A stretch of DNA of 64,000 nt from an uncultured Cohaesibacter sp. (GTDB taxonomy: Bacteria > Pseudomonadota > Alphaproteobacteria > Rhizobiales > Cohaesibacteraceae). Below the pieces are notes generated by a model. It was not told the origin of the DNA. It saw nothing but the letters and a program-made list of their open reading frames with translations, and did no database searches. The translations under genes and the position numbers were made by a program. The stretch covers positions 4,234,171 to 4,298,170 of the forward strand of contig NZ_OY782507.1 of assembly GCF_963677725.1 (NCBI RefSeq), given 5' to 3'. Positions 44,358 through 54,346 of the stretch are shown here, in pieces. Position 1 is the stretch's first letter; every line of letters begins with the position of its first letter.

Positions 44358-46313
44358 ATGGTCAATCTGACTTTCCCCGATGGATCTGTACGCGAATTTG
44401 AAGCCGGAATTTCCGGTGTGGATGTCGCTGCGGGTATTTCCAAATCTCTGGCCAAGAAGGCCGTCGCGATGAAACTGAACGGCGAATTGACGGATCTTGC
44501 CGATCCGATCAATGCCGATGCGGCCATTGAGATTGTGACCCGAACTGATGACGCTGCGCTTGAGCTGATCCGACATGATGCCGCCCATGTGATGGCTGAA
44601 GCCGTACAGGAATTGTTCCCCGGTACGCAGGTCACCATCGGCCCGGTTATTGCCAATGGTTTTTATTACGACTTTGCGCGCGATGAGCCGTTCACGCCCG
44701 AAGATCTGGTCGCTATTGAACTCAAAATGGCCGAGATCATCAAACGCAACGCCCCCTTCACCAAGGAAGTGTGGAGCCGAGATGTCGCCAAGAAGCATTT
44801 CTCCGATATGGGTGAAAGCTACAAGGTGGAGCTGGTTGATGCGATTCCCGAAGGCGAAGATCTGAAAATCTATCGTCAGGGCGATTGGCTTGATCTGTGC
44901 CGTGGTCCACATATGACGTCAACCGGCCAGATTGGTTCCGCCTTCAAGCTGATGAAGGTTGCCGGTGCCTATTGGCGTGGCGATTCCAACAATGCCATGC
45001 TGAGCCGTATCTATGGCACCGCATGGGCATCGGACAAGGATCTCAAGCAGCATCTGCATCGCCTTGAGGAAGCCGAGAAGCGCGACCACCGCAAGCTGGG
45101 CCGTGAGATGGACCTGTTCCACTTCCAGGAAGAAGCGCCCGGTTCGGTCTTCTGGCACGAGAAGGGCTGGACCCTGTTCCAGAATCTCATCGCCTATATG
45201 CGTCGCCGCCAGAAGGATTGGGGCTACAAGGAAGTCAACAGCCCGGACATGATGGAAAAGTCCCTGTGGGAGACCTCCGGTCACTGGGAGAAGTTCGGTG
45301 AGAATATGTTCACCACCCAGACCCCGGATGAACGCGTCTATTGCTGCAAGCCGATGAACTGTCCCGGTCATGTGCAGATCTTCAAGAATGGTCTCAAATC
45401 CTATCGTGACTTGCCGCTGAAGATTGCCGAATTTGGCAAGGTGCATCGCTACGAGCCGTCAGGCGCGTTGCATGGCATGATGCGCGTGCGTCACTTCACG
45501 CAGGATGACGCCCATATCTTTTCTGCCGAAGATCAGATCACTGAGGTCTGCGTTGATCTGCACGAGCAGATCATGTCGATCTACAGGGATTTCGGCTTTG
45601 AGGACATTCACGTCAAATTCTCCGACCGCCCTGAAAAGCGTGTTGGCTCGGATGCCGTGTGGGATGCCGCCGAGGCTGCGCTTAAGCACGCTATCGACGC
45701 CGCCGGTCAGCCGTGGACGCTGAATCCGGGTGAGGGGGCTTTCTATGGTCCCAAGCTCGAATATGTTCTGCGTGACGCCATCGGTCGTGACTGGCAGTGC
45801 GGCACCGTTCAGGTTGACCTCAACCTGCCGGGTCGTCTGGGTGCCTTCTACATCGATACCGAAGGCAACAAGGTCTCGCCGGTGATGATCCACCGTGCCC
45901 TGTTCGGATCACTCGAACGCTTCTGCGGAATTCTGATCGAGCATTATGCCGGTCACTTCCCGCTCTGGCTGGCACCGCTTCAGGTGGTGGTAGCGACCAT
46001 TACGTCGGATGCCGATGCCTATGCGCGTGAGGTGAAAGAAAAGCTCACGGCAGCGGGGCTGAATGTCGAGCTGGATCTGCGCAACGAGAAGATCAACTAC
46101 AAGGTTCGCGAACATTCTCTGGCGAAGGTTCCGGCTTTGTTGGTCTGTGGCAAGAAAGAAGCCGAAGAGCAGACCGTGTCGATCCGCCGTCTTGGCTCCA
46201 AATACCAGACGTCCATGTCGCTTGATGAAGCGATTGTGTCGCTGGTGGAAGAAGTCATTGCACCGGACTTGCGTCGCGCCCGCGATGCCGCGGCAAGTGA
46301 AGCGGCTGAATAA
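44358..46313 (+). CDS. thrS: Threonyl-tRNA synthetase
   Basis: ThrRS charges tRNA-Thr. The 651-residue protein has the N-terminal TGS domain (residues 1-60), the editing domain with [20 protein letters not shown], the class II catalytic core and a C-terminal anticodon-binding domain from about residue 545. Zinc ligands are intact: Cys335 in MNCPGH, His386 in DDAHIF and His512 in [18 protein letters not shown] precedes ATG 44358. It lies 113 bases after yidD, downstream of the region with the Zur-like site, and is followed by a terminator. Confidence 0.98.
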   Translation: MVNLTFPDGSVREFEAGISGVDVAAGISKSLAKKAVAMKLNGELTDLADPINADAAIEIVTRTDDAALELIRHDAAHVMAEAVQELFPGTQVTIGPVIANGFYYDFARDEPFTPEDLVAIELKMAEIIKRNAPFTKEVWSRDVAKKHFSDMGESYKVELVDAIPEGEDLKIYRQGDWLDLCRGPHMTSTGQIGSAFKLMKVAGAYWRGDSNNAMLSRIYGTAWASDKDLKQHLHRLEEAEKRDHRKLGREMDLFHFQEEAPGSVFWHEKGWTLFQNLIAYMRRRQKDWGYKEVNSPDMMEKSLWETSGHWEKFGENMFTTQTPDERVYCCKPMNCPGHVQIFKNGLKSYRDLPLKIAEFGKVHRYEPSGALHGMMRVRHFTQDDAHIFSAEDQITEVCVDLHEQIMSIYRDFGFEDIHVKFSDRPEKRVGSDAVWDAAEAALKHAIDAAGQPWTLNPGEGAFYGPKLEYVLRDAIGRDWQCGTVQVDLNLPGRLGAFYIDTEGNKVSPVMIHRALFGSLERFCGILIEHYAGHFPLWLAPLQVVVATITSDADAYAREVKEKLTAAGLNVELDLRNEKINYKVREHSLAKVPALLVCGKKEAEEQTVSIRRLGSKYQTSMSLDEAIVSLVEEVIAPDLRRARDAAASEAAE

Positions 46314-46363
46314 GCTTTTCGGCCATCAGAAACTGATTCAAGTCCTTGCGACATTGATTCAAC

Positions 46364-46396
46364 AAGGGCGGCATCTGCGGATGCTGCCCTTTTTTG
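46364..46396 (+). terminator. Terminator after thrS
   Basis: The stem GGGCGGCATC / GATGCTGCCC, with one G-T pair and a 4-base loop, is followed by six T. Confidence 0.85.
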
Positions 46397-46477
46397 TTGG
46401 TCTTCAATGGGTTGTGCGGGCTCTCTGAAAGATTGAATCGGATTGTTGAGATGCTGATTCAATTGGCACCTGTCGCT

Positions 46478-46963
46478 TTAAAGCAGGGTGCAGGGGTGGC
46501 GCTCGCCCAATTCAGGGATCATCACGCAATCACAATCGCGCGCATCAGACTGCCATTGGGCGCGGGGATGAAGACCGGCCACCGGGATTATAATGTCGGC
46601 TTTTTGGCAGGCGTTGAAGAGCGCTTGGAAGGCATGTTTGAGGCTATAGGCACGGTGCTCAAAGGCGAAAAGATGATAGCCCTCTTCGGTGTCCATCAAC
46701 AAAGACAGGGTGCAGGCCGGGTCGAAGTGATAGGCAATATGGCAGGTGACATCGAGATCGTCGAATGTGGCGTCAAAGGCGATGCTGACTGTGTGCGTCT
46801 GCGGACCTGTTGCCGCTTCCGGCTGCGGTCCCTCGGGAAATCTGGTCGGTTGCTCGCCCCAGAGAAGGGCCTTTAACCAGTCTCGCACGGACTGTGGGGA
46901 CGGGCCTTCGGACTTGTCGATCCGGATGACGGGAAGACTTTGTCCGGATGGCCCATCGCTCAT
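46478..46963 (-). CDS. Uncharacterised protein, partner of the secreted repeat protein
   Basis: A 161-residue protein with no signal peptide or membrane helix. The N-terminus is polar and Pro rich; the middle (THTVSIAFDATFDDLDVTCH) and the end (Cys-rich CDCVMIPELGERHPCTLL) are more conserved in style. I do not recognise the family. Its start overlaps the stop of the upstream gene by four bases, so the two are translationally coupled and presumably act together. Confidence 0.65.
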   Translation of the reverse strand: MSDGPSGQSLPVIRIDKSEGPSPQSVRDWLKALLWGEQPTRFPEGPQPEAATGPQTHTVSIAFDATFDDLDVTCHIAYHFDPACTLSLLMDTEEGYHLFAFEHRAYSLKHAFQALFNACQKADIIIPVAGLHPRAQWQSDARDCDCVMIPELGERHPCTLL

Positions 46964-48171
46964 TGGGCTTCGGCCAACACCTCGATGTCGCGATTAAGGC
47001 CGGGGTCGACGGAGAAATCGCGGTTATAGATGGCGTCATTCTGTTTGGCGATGGCTGTATAGTCGCCAGCAGACAAGGCAAGGGTGGGGAAAGCGCCAAT
47101 GGCTTGTTTGACGACATCGCCCCCCGGCGTCAGGACGGTCCAGATGGTGTTGGCCAAGGCTTCGCCGCCGGGTTCTGACACCAGCCGCAAGGTGACCTTG
47201 GCGGCGTTGTGGATCATGGTGACATTGACCAGCTTGCCTGCCTCGATCTCGATATCGCCACGCACAATGGCGTTTGAGGAGCCATAGCTGGAGACAACGT
47301 GATAGGTGCCTTCAGTCAACTTGACCACATGGCCGGGTTTGACATTCTTGGCGATCAATTGCTGGCTGCTGCCATCGCCTTCATTGCGGGTATAGACGTC
47401 GAAGGTCAGGATGCTGTCATCAAGCGGAATGTCACCTGAGGCCACCGCATTCAGGCGCACGGCACCTGCATGCAGAATGAAGCTCTCCGAATAGGTGCCG
47501 CTGCGATCCAGAATGATGCGTTTGGTCAGATTGGCATATCCATAGCCTGCATAGACAACGTAACTACCGGTTTTCAGGTCCACAGTCACAGGGCCGCCAT
47601 CGACTGTCTCGACCGTTTGCATCGTGCCGTTTTCATTGCGTTTCTCAGCAAAGATGCGCCAATTGACGCCCCGTTGCAGCACTTCGCCCTGTTCGGACAG
47701 AAGGGCGGTCAATTGCAATGTCGCTGTGCCGTTTTCATCAATCGCTGGCGCTGCAGGTTTGGCTGGGGTCGGGTTTGCAGGCGCTGCGAGATCAACTGGT
47801 GCTGCGGGTTGAGCCTCAGGTTGGCCGGAGGCAGGATTGGTTTCGGTTTGGCTTTGGGCAGGTTGGTTTGCCTGCTCTGGTGCTTTGCCATTGATTGGGC
47901 CGGGGACAATCTGGCCCGGTGCTGCGCCTTGCTGGTTTTTCATTGGATTGTTGGCGGGCACAGGAACGGTTTCGGGCAGCTTGAGGTAGGAGCGTGGGGC
48001 GCTGTTGCCCGGAGTCTTCTTCTGGATGATCTCGCCGAGATTGAGTGGCTGGGAAGCGGATTGCGCATAGGAAGCAGATGGATTCGCTATGGTCATTAGG
48101 GCGATGACGAGAACCCATTGCAGCAGAGCGGCAATCTGTCCGATACGAGAAGAATGGTATCGATTGTTCAC
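46960..48171 (-). CDS. Exported protein with three beta-rich repeats
   Basis: A 403-residue protein. A hydrophobic signal near residues 15-36 (LLQWVLVIALMTIANPSASY then AQS) is followed by a Pro/Ala/Gln-rich linker (about 50-145). Three repeats of about 75-85 residues follow, starting near LQLTALLSEQ, VRLNAVASGD and VTLRLVSEPG; each ends in a tyrosine-containing turn of the form GSYVVYAGYGY, GTYHVVSSYGS or GDYTAIAKQND. The pattern suggests Ig-like or carboxypeptidase-regulatory beta sandwiches. It is probably periplasmic or outer-membrane attached. Function unknown. Confidence 0.75.
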   Translation of the reverse strand: MNNRYHSSRIGQIAALLQWVLVIALMTIANPSASYAQSASQPLNLGEIIQKKTPGNSAPRSYLKLPETVPVPANNPMKNQQGAAPGQIVPGPINGKAPEQANQPAQSQTETNPASGQPEAQPAAPVDLAAPANPTPAKPAAPAIDENGTATLQLTALLSEQGEVLQRGVNWRIFAEKRNENGTMQTVETVDGGPVTVDLKTGSYVVYAGYGYANLTKRIILDRSGTYSESFILHAGAVRLNAVASGDIPLDDSILTFDVYTRNEGDGSSQQLIAKNVKPGHVVKLTEGTYHVVSSYGSSNAIVRGDIEIEAGKLVNVTMIHNAAKVTLRLVSEPGGEALANTIWTVLTPGGDVVKQAIGAFPTLALSAGDYTAIAKQNDAIYNRDFSVDPGLNRDIEVLAEAQ

Positions 48172-48569
48172 TTGTTTGTCCTAGCCTTCAAAATTCTGTT
48201 TCGCCAAACTGTTTTCCTTGGACCAGACATATGGCCCAGACACATGGTTCTAGCGCTTGGTCCTAACACTTGGTCTGGGCACATGACTCAGGCCGGGTGT
48301 CAGGCAGCGGGTCCGACTCGCATCATCGATTGGTTTTTGTTTAGCATTTGCGCGATAGTCAGAGCAATTGCTGCCTCAGTAGAATCATGCTTGTGTTTCA
48401 CAGAGATTAGCCCGATTTGCCTCTTTTGTGCCCGGGGGACGCTCAAGCAGGCCGCCATGCTGCTATGAAGGGGAAAGGTGGTCATTTCTGGGCAAAAGGA
48501 CAATTGGCACTGGTTTCGGTCTCGTACGCTTCTTAGGTATGAGAAAGAGCCGTAAAAGGAGAAATGCAT
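48172..48569. other. Divergent intergenic region, 398 bases
   Basis: It separates the exported repeat protein from the nitroreductase gene. The left half contains imperfect short repeats of CACATGG and CTTGGTC/CTTGGAC (about 48220-48290), for example ACATGGTT, GCTTGGTC, ACTTGGTC and ACATGACT. No gene is evident. Promoters for both flanks are expected here. Confidence 0.4.
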
Positions 48570-49142
48570 ATGACCAATCCATTGCTCGATCATCTGCTAA
48601 CGCGTCGCAGTGCGCTGGCAGCTTTTCTGAAAGCGCCGGCACCGAGCGAAGAGCAAGTTGAGACAATGCTGACAGCTGCTGCGCGCGTGCCTGATCACAA
48701 GAAACTGGTGCCCTGGCGTTTTATCCGATTTGACCGAAAAGCCTGTGAAACATTGGGCGAGTTTCTGGTCACGCGCAAGCAGGAAGTCGAGCCGGATGCC
48801 GATGAAGAACGACTGGCTGCGGAGCGGGATCGATTCCTCAGGGCTCCGATGGTCATCGCTGTTGTTTCAAATGCGCGAGATGATGCGCCGGTGCCGCAGA
48901 TCGAGCAGGTTTTGTCGGCCGGTGCGGTCTGTATGAACCTTGTTCATGCAGCCCATGCGCTGGGGTATAACGCCCAATGGCTGACGGAATGGTATGCCTT
49001 TGATGAAAAGATGCGCGAAAAGCTGGGTCTGACGGGGGAAGAGCAGATTGCTGGCTTCATTCATATTGGCACCTATGACGGTGAATTGGCAGATCGGCCA
49101 CGGCCGGATCTTGATGCCATCGTGACCCATTGGGAGGCGTAA
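48570..49142 (+). CDS. Nitroreductase family protein (YdjA-like)
   Basis: A 190-residue FMN-dependent oxidoreductase of the compact YdjA type. Flavin-binding segments include LLTRRSALAAFLKAPAPSEE, AARVPDHKKLVPWRFIRF and GAVCMNLVHAAHALGYNAQW. ATG 48570 lies eight bases after AAAGGAG; ATG 48564 is too close to it. The stop overlaps the start of the flavin reductase gene by one base (TAATG), coupling the two. Confidence 0.9.
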   Translation: MTNPLLDHLLTRRSALAAFLKAPAPSEEQVETMLTAAARVPDHKKLVPWRFIRFDRKACETLGEFLVTRKQEVEPDADEERLAAERDRFLRAPMVIAVVSNARDDAPVPQIEQVLSAGAVCMNLVHAAHALGYNAQWLTEWYAFDEKMREKLGLTGEEQIAGFIHIGTYDGELADRPRPDLDAIVTHWEA

Positions 49143-49744
49143 TGTTTTACGACGCAAGAGACAATGATCATGGCTTGCCTCATGATCCTTTCAAGGCTCT
49201 GGTGGGGCCACGACCGATTGGCTGGATCAGCACGAAGAGCAAGGCGGGTATTTCCAATCTGGCTCCTTACAGCTTTTTCAATGCCATTGCAGCTCAGCCC
49301 AATCTGGTGATGTTTTCCTCGCAAGGGCATAAGGACTCGGTGACCAATATCGAGGAGACGGGTGTCTTTGCCTGCTCAATGGTTAGTCATGATTTGCGTG
49401 ATGTGATGAACAAAAGCTCCGCTCCGGTCGCGCCTGATGTGAGCGAGTTCGAGCTGGCGGGCCTCAATGAAGCGCCTTGCCAATTGATCGATGCGCCCTA
49501 CGTGGCCGAGGCTCCGGCGGCGCTTGAATGTCGATTGCTGGAAGTGGTCCGGCTCAACAAATATGAGGGCATCGACAGCAGCTATGAGATGGTGATCGGT
49601 GAAGTGATCGGGATCCATATCAAGGACGAAATGCTCATCGATGGCAAGGTGGATGCGGTGTCAATGCAGTTGCTCAGCCGTCTTGGCTATATGGATTATT
49701 CGACGGTGAATGAGGTCTTTTCCCTCTCAAGACCGAAGGGCTGA
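49142..49744 (+). CDS. Flavin reductase-like domain protein
   Basis: A 200-residue FMN-binding split-barrel protein. VGPRPIGWISTKSKAGISNL, APYSFFNAIAAQPNLVMFSS and VTNIEETGVFACSMVSHDLR are typical of the flavin reductase-like family. The start codon lies inside the stop of the nitroreductase, with GGGAGGCG as ribosome site. Together they may form a two-part flavin system; the substrate is unknown. A terminator follows. Confidence 0.9.
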   Translation: MFYDARDNDHGLPHDPFKALVGPRPIGWISTKSKAGISNLAPYSFFNAIAAQPNLVMFSSQGHKDSVTNIEETGVFACSMVSHDLRDVMNKSSAPVAPDVSEFELAGLNEAPCQLIDAPYVAEAPAALECRLLEVVRLNKYEGIDSSYEMVIGEVIGIHIKDEMLIDGKVDAVSMQLLSRLGYMDYSTVNEVFSLSRPKG

Positions 49745-49769
49745 GAAAGCCTGTTTGCAGGACACAAGA

Positions 49770-49820
49770 AAAGCGCCGGACTTTGTTTCTTGCGAAACTG
49801 AGTCCGGCGCTTTGTTTTTT
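49770..49820 (+). terminator. Terminator after flavin reductase gene
   Basis: The long stem AAAGCGCCGGACT / AGTCCGGCGCTTT with an 18-base loop is followed by GTTTTTTG. Confidence 0.88.
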
Positions 49821-49912
49821 GATTCAAGTTTCTGTCAGTTTGATTTAACTGGTTCGGAGTTTGATTCAACTGCCTGTAAATCTGATTCCGGAAAATGGAA
49901 TAAGACATTGAT

Positions 49913-50788
49913 TTATTTTAGTAATCCTGCGCGTCTTAAAGTGGTTTCAGCGCGTCTTAAATGCGGTCTGTCGATCATTTCTCCATCGATGCCAACGACT
50001 CCGACATCGCCTGCTTGAGAAAATGATTCAACGATCCGGCTGGCCTTTTCTATCGCCGCTTCATCTGGGGTGAAGACCTCATTGATGATTGCCACCTGTG
50101 CCGGATGGATGGCCATCTTGCCGACGAATCCATCACGTCTGGCTTCCAGACATTCCTGTCGCAATCCGTCCGTATCACGGTAGTTGATGAAGACCCCATC
50201 GACGGGTGCGACCTCGGCAGCGACGGCTCCCATCAGACAGAGATCCCGGACCAGTCGGAAGGGGGAGGTGAAGGCACCGTCCTCATCGCGATTGCGTTCA
50301 GCACCGAGATCAGCGGAGAGGTCTTCTGCGCCCCATGTCAAGGCGGTGAGGCGCGGGCTCGATCCTCCATAGGTGCCGAGGTTGAAAATCGCGCTGGCAG
50401 TTTCGGTGGCCACCGCCATGATCTTGATCTGGTCTAGCGGAATGCCAGCCACAGCTTCAGCTGTTCGTATTTTGACATCGAGGGCCGTGATGGATTTCCC
50501 CGATTGGCTCTTGGGTAACATGATGCCATCGGGCCGATGGGGGACCACGGCATCAAGGTCATTGTCAGTCAGTTCGGTGTCGAGGGCGTTGACCCTTACA
50601 TAGATCCGGGGACGGTCCCGGGTCGGGATCTGCTCTTTCAAAAAGGTGGCGGTGAGGTCGCGGGCGGTTTGCTTCTGGCTGAGGCTGACGGAGTCTTCCA
50701 GATCGATCAGAATCACATCGGCCCCGGCGCTCAGGGCCTTTTCCATTTTCCGCGGGCTGTCTCCGGGCACGAACAGATAGGAGCGCAT
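49913..50788 (-). CDS. CitE-like CoA ester lyase (HpcH/HpaI superfamily)
   Basis: A 291-residue member of the citrate lyase beta/malyl-CoA lyase group. Key segments are MRSYLFVPGDSPRKMEKALS, VILIDLEDSVSLSQK, IMAVATETASAIFNLGTYGG with the metal-binding Glu and TWGAEDLSADLGAERNRDED with Asp. The combination fits malyl-CoA, methylmalyl-CoA or citramalyl-CoA lyases. GGAGGG precedes ATG 50788. It follows a MaoC-type hydratase gene by only 20 bases, pointing to a hydration/cleavage pair. Confidence 0.92.
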   Translation of the reverse strand: MRSYLFVPGDSPRKMEKALSAGADVILIDLEDSVSLSQKQTARDLTATFLKEQIPTRDRPRIYVRVNALDTELTDNDLDAVVPHRPDGIMLPKSQSGKSITALDVKIRTAEAVAGIPLDQIKIMAVATETASAIFNLGTYGGSSPRLTALTWGAEDLSADLGAERNRDEDGAFTSPFRLVRDLCLMGAVAAEVAPVDGVFINYRDTDGLRQECLEARRDGFVGKMAIHPAQVAIINEVFTPDEAAIEKASRIVESFSQAGDVGVVGIDGEMIDRPHLRRAETTLRRAGLLK

Positions 50789-50807
50789 GGATCCCTCCTT
50801 TTGTGAA

Positions 50808-51272
50808 TCATTGTTGCTCGGTCGGGCGCTTCAGCATGAAGGCCTGTCGGGTGCATTTGGCCACCAGTTTGTCATGCTGATTGAAGGCGCGATGCTCAAA
50901 GGTGACGATGCCAGCTTTTGGGCGCGATTGCGATTCCCGGCGATCCTTGACTTCGGTTTCCACCCTGACCGTATCACCATGAAAGAGCGGGTGCGGGAAG
51001 ATGACATCGGTCATGCCAAGATTGCCAATGGTTGTCCCCAGTGTTGTTTCCTGCACCGAGATGCCGATCATCAGGCCAAGGGTGAAGAGACTGTTCACCA
51101 AGGGTTGGCCCCACTCGGTCTGTGTTTCACAGAAATGGCGGTCAATATGCAGCGGTTGAGTGTTCAACGTCATGTTGGAAAAGAGCATATTGTCCATCTC
51201 GGTGACGGTGCGCCTGACTTCGTGTTGAAAGCATCTGCCAATTTCCAATTCTTCATAATAGCACCCTGCCAT
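50808..51272 (-). CDS. MaoC-like dehydratase/hydratase
   Basis: A 154-residue hot-dog protein of the MaoC family. The active-site region MTLNTQPLHIDRHFCETQTE carries His after Pro-Leu, but the usual Asp four places ahead is Asn, as in the mesaconyl-CoA hydratase-like branch. GQPLVNSLFTLGLMIGISVQ follows as in homologues. GGAGGAG lies next to ATG 51272 (MAGCYYEELEIG), favouring it over an earlier in-frame start. It probably hydrates an unsaturated CoA ester for the lyase downstream. Confidence 0.88.
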   Translation of the reverse strand: MAGCYYEELEIGRCFQHEVRRTVTEMDNMLFSNMTLNTQPLHIDRHFCETQTEWGQPLVNSLFTLGLMIGISVQETTLGTTIGNLGMTDVIFPHPLFHGDTVRVETEVKDRRESQSRPKAGIVTFEHRAFNQHDKLVAKCTRQAFMLKRPTEQQ

Positions 51273-51476
51273 GGAACTCCTCCTTCGATCCTTGTGAAGA
51301 TCTGTATCTGGATCATTTATTAGCAGTTTACGTAAAAGGCTATCGATGGCCACCTTATTCTTTCGTTAAACATTCATTAACCATGTCAGGTCAGACTGGT
51401 TAATGAATTGTAACCAGAGTGAGTCTCGATGTCCTTGTGACGGATCGTAACGGTCAAAAAGAGCGCATTTGTTCAG

Positions 51477-52886
51477 ATGCTGGAGAGGAAAGTGACCAGT
51501 TCGGTTTCACTCAATATGCCAACAAGATTTCGGGCGGCCTTTGAAGAGGCCAGTCGCACCACAGGTGCGAAATTTGAATTTCTTGTGCAAACTGCAAAAC
51601 GAGAGAGCGGCTTGAATGCGACCGCCAAAGCTCCGACCTCTTCGGCATCGGGGCTGTTTCAGTTTGTCGAGCAGACCTGGTTGCAGACCATGAAGGAAGA
51701 CGGGCCATCTCTCGGCTATGGCAATGTTGCGCGCCATATCACCAAATCCGGCTCCTCCTACGCAGTCAGTGATCCAAACATCCGGCAGCAAATTTTGAAT
51801 ATGCGCAATGATCCGAAAGCCTCGGCCCTGATGGCGGGAGCGTTGGCGCGCAAGAATGAGGCATCCCTTTCGGATCGTCTCAACCGTACTCCTAGCTCCG
51901 GTGAGCTTTATGCAGCGCATTTTCTCGGGGCGCAGGGCAGTGGCCGTCTGATCGAGTTGGCCCATCACAAGCCCGATCTCGAAGCCTATAAGATCTTCCC
52001 GCAGCAGGCAGCCGCCAATCGCAACATTTTCTTCGAGCGCAGTGGCGAAGCCAAGACGGTCTCAGAGGTCTATCAAAATCTGACCAGTACTGTACCGGGC
52101 AACGCGGTGCCGGAGAAAAGGAGCGCTCTGTCGCGCTTCTTCAATTTGGGCAACTGGTTCAAACCGAAAGCCTCGATGCAGGAAAGCCGTTTTGCCCACG
52201 CTGAGGCGACAAAGAGTGGCATGGTCCAGTCTGCTGAGAAGCCCGTTCAGCAGGTCGCCTATCAGGCCGGGGTGATTGATCTGGCAGGGGACGGCCCCAC
52301 AGCGCACGAAACAGCCTCACCTGCACGGACGGTCGCTTCCAATACGGATATGGCCAAGCCTGACGCCTTTTTCCAAGATCCGGGCCAAGCGCGCAGTGAT
52401 GTGATGCCAAGTCGCTTTGGCATGGCCTATCGCCCGTCCGTGGATGATGGATCGCTTGATCCGCGTTCGCGTTTCGCGCCAGAAAGTGGCCGCAAGGACT
52501 CATCTGCCATCAATGAACGGGTCAGTCGCGTCTTTGCCGATTATGCGACAGAAACGGATGACAAGCTCAAGAACAAAGCGCACAAAGCAGCAGAAGCCAT
52601 CGAAAACCAGCCAATTTCCCAAATGGTTTCTGCAGCGATGCCTTTGCCAAAGCGCAAGCCGATTTCTGCGGATGCGTATGTTGACGCATTGGCCGGGGCT
52701 TTGCCTCGGCCCAAGCCATCGCAGGCACCGTCCAGCCGGGACAACCAGCCCCTTGATTTGTCCAATGGGCAACAGGACAAGTCGAACGACGCCGTGAGCC
52801 AAGACTTGGTGCGGCGGCGCTTTGGAGCGCTTGATCTTACGGCCTTCCTCGACCAGAGCGTCGTTACTCCACGCAAGTCCAGCTAA
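51477..52886 (+). CDS. SLT-domain lytic transglycosylase-like protein
   Basis: A 469-residue protein with an N-terminal SLT domain (residues about 20-190): FEFLVQTAKRESGLNATAKA with the catalytic Glu, then SSASGLFQFVEQTWLQTMKE and AAHFLGAQGSGRLIEL. The rest (about 200-469) is low in complexity, polar and Pro/Ser/Lys rich. No signal peptide is clear, so the route to the cell wall is not obvious. ATG 51477 has a weak ribosome site; GTG 51492, just after GGAGAGG, is an alternative start. Confidence 0.87.
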   Translation: MLERKVTSSVSLNMPTRFRAAFEEASRTTGAKFEFLVQTAKRESGLNATAKAPTSSASGLFQFVEQTWLQTMKEDGPSLGYGNVARHITKSGSSYAVSDPNIRQQILNMRNDPKASALMAGALARKNEASLSDRLNRTPSSGELYAAHFLGAQGSGRLIELAHHKPDLEAYKIFPQQAAANRNIFFERSGEAKTVSEVYQNLTSTVPGNAVPEKRSALSRFFNLGNWFKPKASMQESRFAHAEATKSGMVQSAEKPVQQVAYQAGVIDLAGDGPTAHETASPARTVASNTDMAKPDAFFQDPGQARSDVMPSRFGMAYRPSVDDGSLDPRSRFAPESGRKDSSAINERVSRVFADYATETDDKLKNKAHKAAEAIENQPISQMVSAAMPLPKRKPISADAYVDALAGALPRPKPSQAPSSRDNQPLDLSNGQQDKSNDAVSQDLVRRRFGALDLTAFLDQSVVTPRKSS

Positions 52887-53155
52887 ACCGAACGAGCCCT
52901 TGGAGGCCTTCGAGGTCTTCATTTGGGAGGCTTGTCACTTAGCTGGTTTCTTTTCCATTTATGGTGAACCGATCGTTAAGAGTTGCTGGGTCACAATGAT
53001 CCCGAGTAAGGCTCGGGATTGCCTGTGCTCTCTGTCGCGTCGGCTGCACAGAGCGGTTTCCCGATCCGGACGATCCTGCGCTATTGGCTTGAGAGCCCGC
53101 GCGAGGATTGTTCCTTTAAAGTGATGCGTTGGCCTTTGGCCGGGAACTAGTCGGG

Positions 53156-54310
53156 ATGATTGTAGCCAAGTTTCTCTCCTGGATTGACACTGCTCCTGTG
53201 GAACGGCGTGCAGAGGCGACGAGTGCGCTGGCGCGGGCCTATCTTTATTCTCCACTTGAAGCGTCCGAGAAAGAAGCCGCCGATACGGCTCTGACCATTT
53301 TGCTGGATGATCCGGCTCCCATGGTACGGGAAGCCTTGAGCCAAGCGCTGGCAACGTCGCCGTATGCGCCGCGTCAGGTCATTCTCTCGCTCATTCAGGA
53401 TATCGATTCCGTCGCCCTGCCTGTTGTAGCCTGTTCCCCCGTTTTGCTGGATGGGGAGCTGGTGGATCTGGTGGCTGAGCGTAGTGTTGCTATCCAGCTT
53501 GCAATTGCATCGCGTCCGTCGATCAGTCCCTCCCTGTCGGCTGCCATGGCCGAAGTGGCCGGGCCTCAGGCCTGCCGGGCCATGTTGGAAAATCCCGGTG
53601 CGCAGCTGGCGATCTTCAGTTTGCGGCGGCTTGCAGAGCGCTTTGGCCAGATGCCGGAGCTGCGCAATGCCTTGCTGGCTCTTCCGGGTTTGCCTGTCGA
53701 TATACGCCAGACGCTGATCGTGCAGCTGGGGGATGCTCTGGAGCAGCTGGGGCTGGTGAAAAGCTTTGTAAGCAGTGAGCGTCGGGAAAGTTTGGTCAAG
53801 GATGCTTGCGACAAGGCGACGGTTGATCTGGCCTTCTGTTGTGTTGATCGGTCCGAGATGTTGGCACTGGTGGAGCATTTGCGTCTCTCAGGCCAGTTGA
53901 CCGCCGATATTCTGATCCGCGGTCTGTGCATGGGCAATGTGGAGCTGTTTATCGCCGCGATGGTCAGTCTGACTGATCTTGACCAGAAGCGGGTTCTGGC
54001 AAGTGTCGAAGATCCAAGTGAAGGGGTCGTTCGGGCATTGTGCCGCAAGGCCGGGCTGGCTGATCGGATCGTGCCGGCGGTGCATTCGGCTCTGGCTGCC
54101 TATGGGGATTTGTCGCGTGTGATGGATCCGCTCGCTTCACGCGCACGCTTTGCCCGCCTGATGGTTGATCGCATCCTCAGTGACTATAACGGTCTCGTTG
54201 ATGATGAGATGGATGATTTGCATGCCTTGCTGCGCCGGTTTGCGACCCAGATTGCGCGCGATGAAGCTCGGGAAAAGCGGTTTGCTTTCCAACAGATCAG
54301 TGCCGCGTGA
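53156..54310 (+). CDS. DUF2336 protein
   Basis: A 384-residue alpha-helical repeat protein of DUF2336, an alphaproteobacterial family resembling HEAT repeats. Successive helix pairs include DDPAPMVREALSQALATSPY, AERSVAIQLAIASRPSISPS and DPSEGVVRALCRKAGLADRI. ATG 53156 (MIVAKFLSWIDTAP) has GGGA ahead of it, whereas the TTG at 53129 does not. It converges on an Hpt protein gene that is followed by a response regulator, suggesting a role in the same signal path. Biochemical function is unknown. Confidence 0.87.
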   Translation: MIVAKFLSWIDTAPVERRAEATSALARAYLYSPLEASEKEAADTALTILLDDPAPMVREALSQALATSPYAPRQVILSLIQDIDSVALPVVACSPVLLDGELVDLVAERSVAIQLAIASRPSISPSLSAAMAEVAGPQACRAMLENPGAQLAIFSLRRLAERFGQMPELRNALLALPGLPVDIRQTLIVQLGDALEQLGLVKSFVSSERRESLVKDACDKATVDLAFCCVDRSEMLALVEHLRLSGQLTADILIRGLCMGNVELFIAAMVSLTDLDQKRVLASVEDPSEGVVRALCRKAGLADRIVPAVHSALAAYGDLSRVMDPLASRARFARLMVDRILSDYNGLVDDEMDDLHALLRRFATQIARDEAREKRFAFQQISAA

Positions 54311-54346
54311 TTGGCGTGTGATGTTGTGGCAAAGCCCTGAAAAGAA

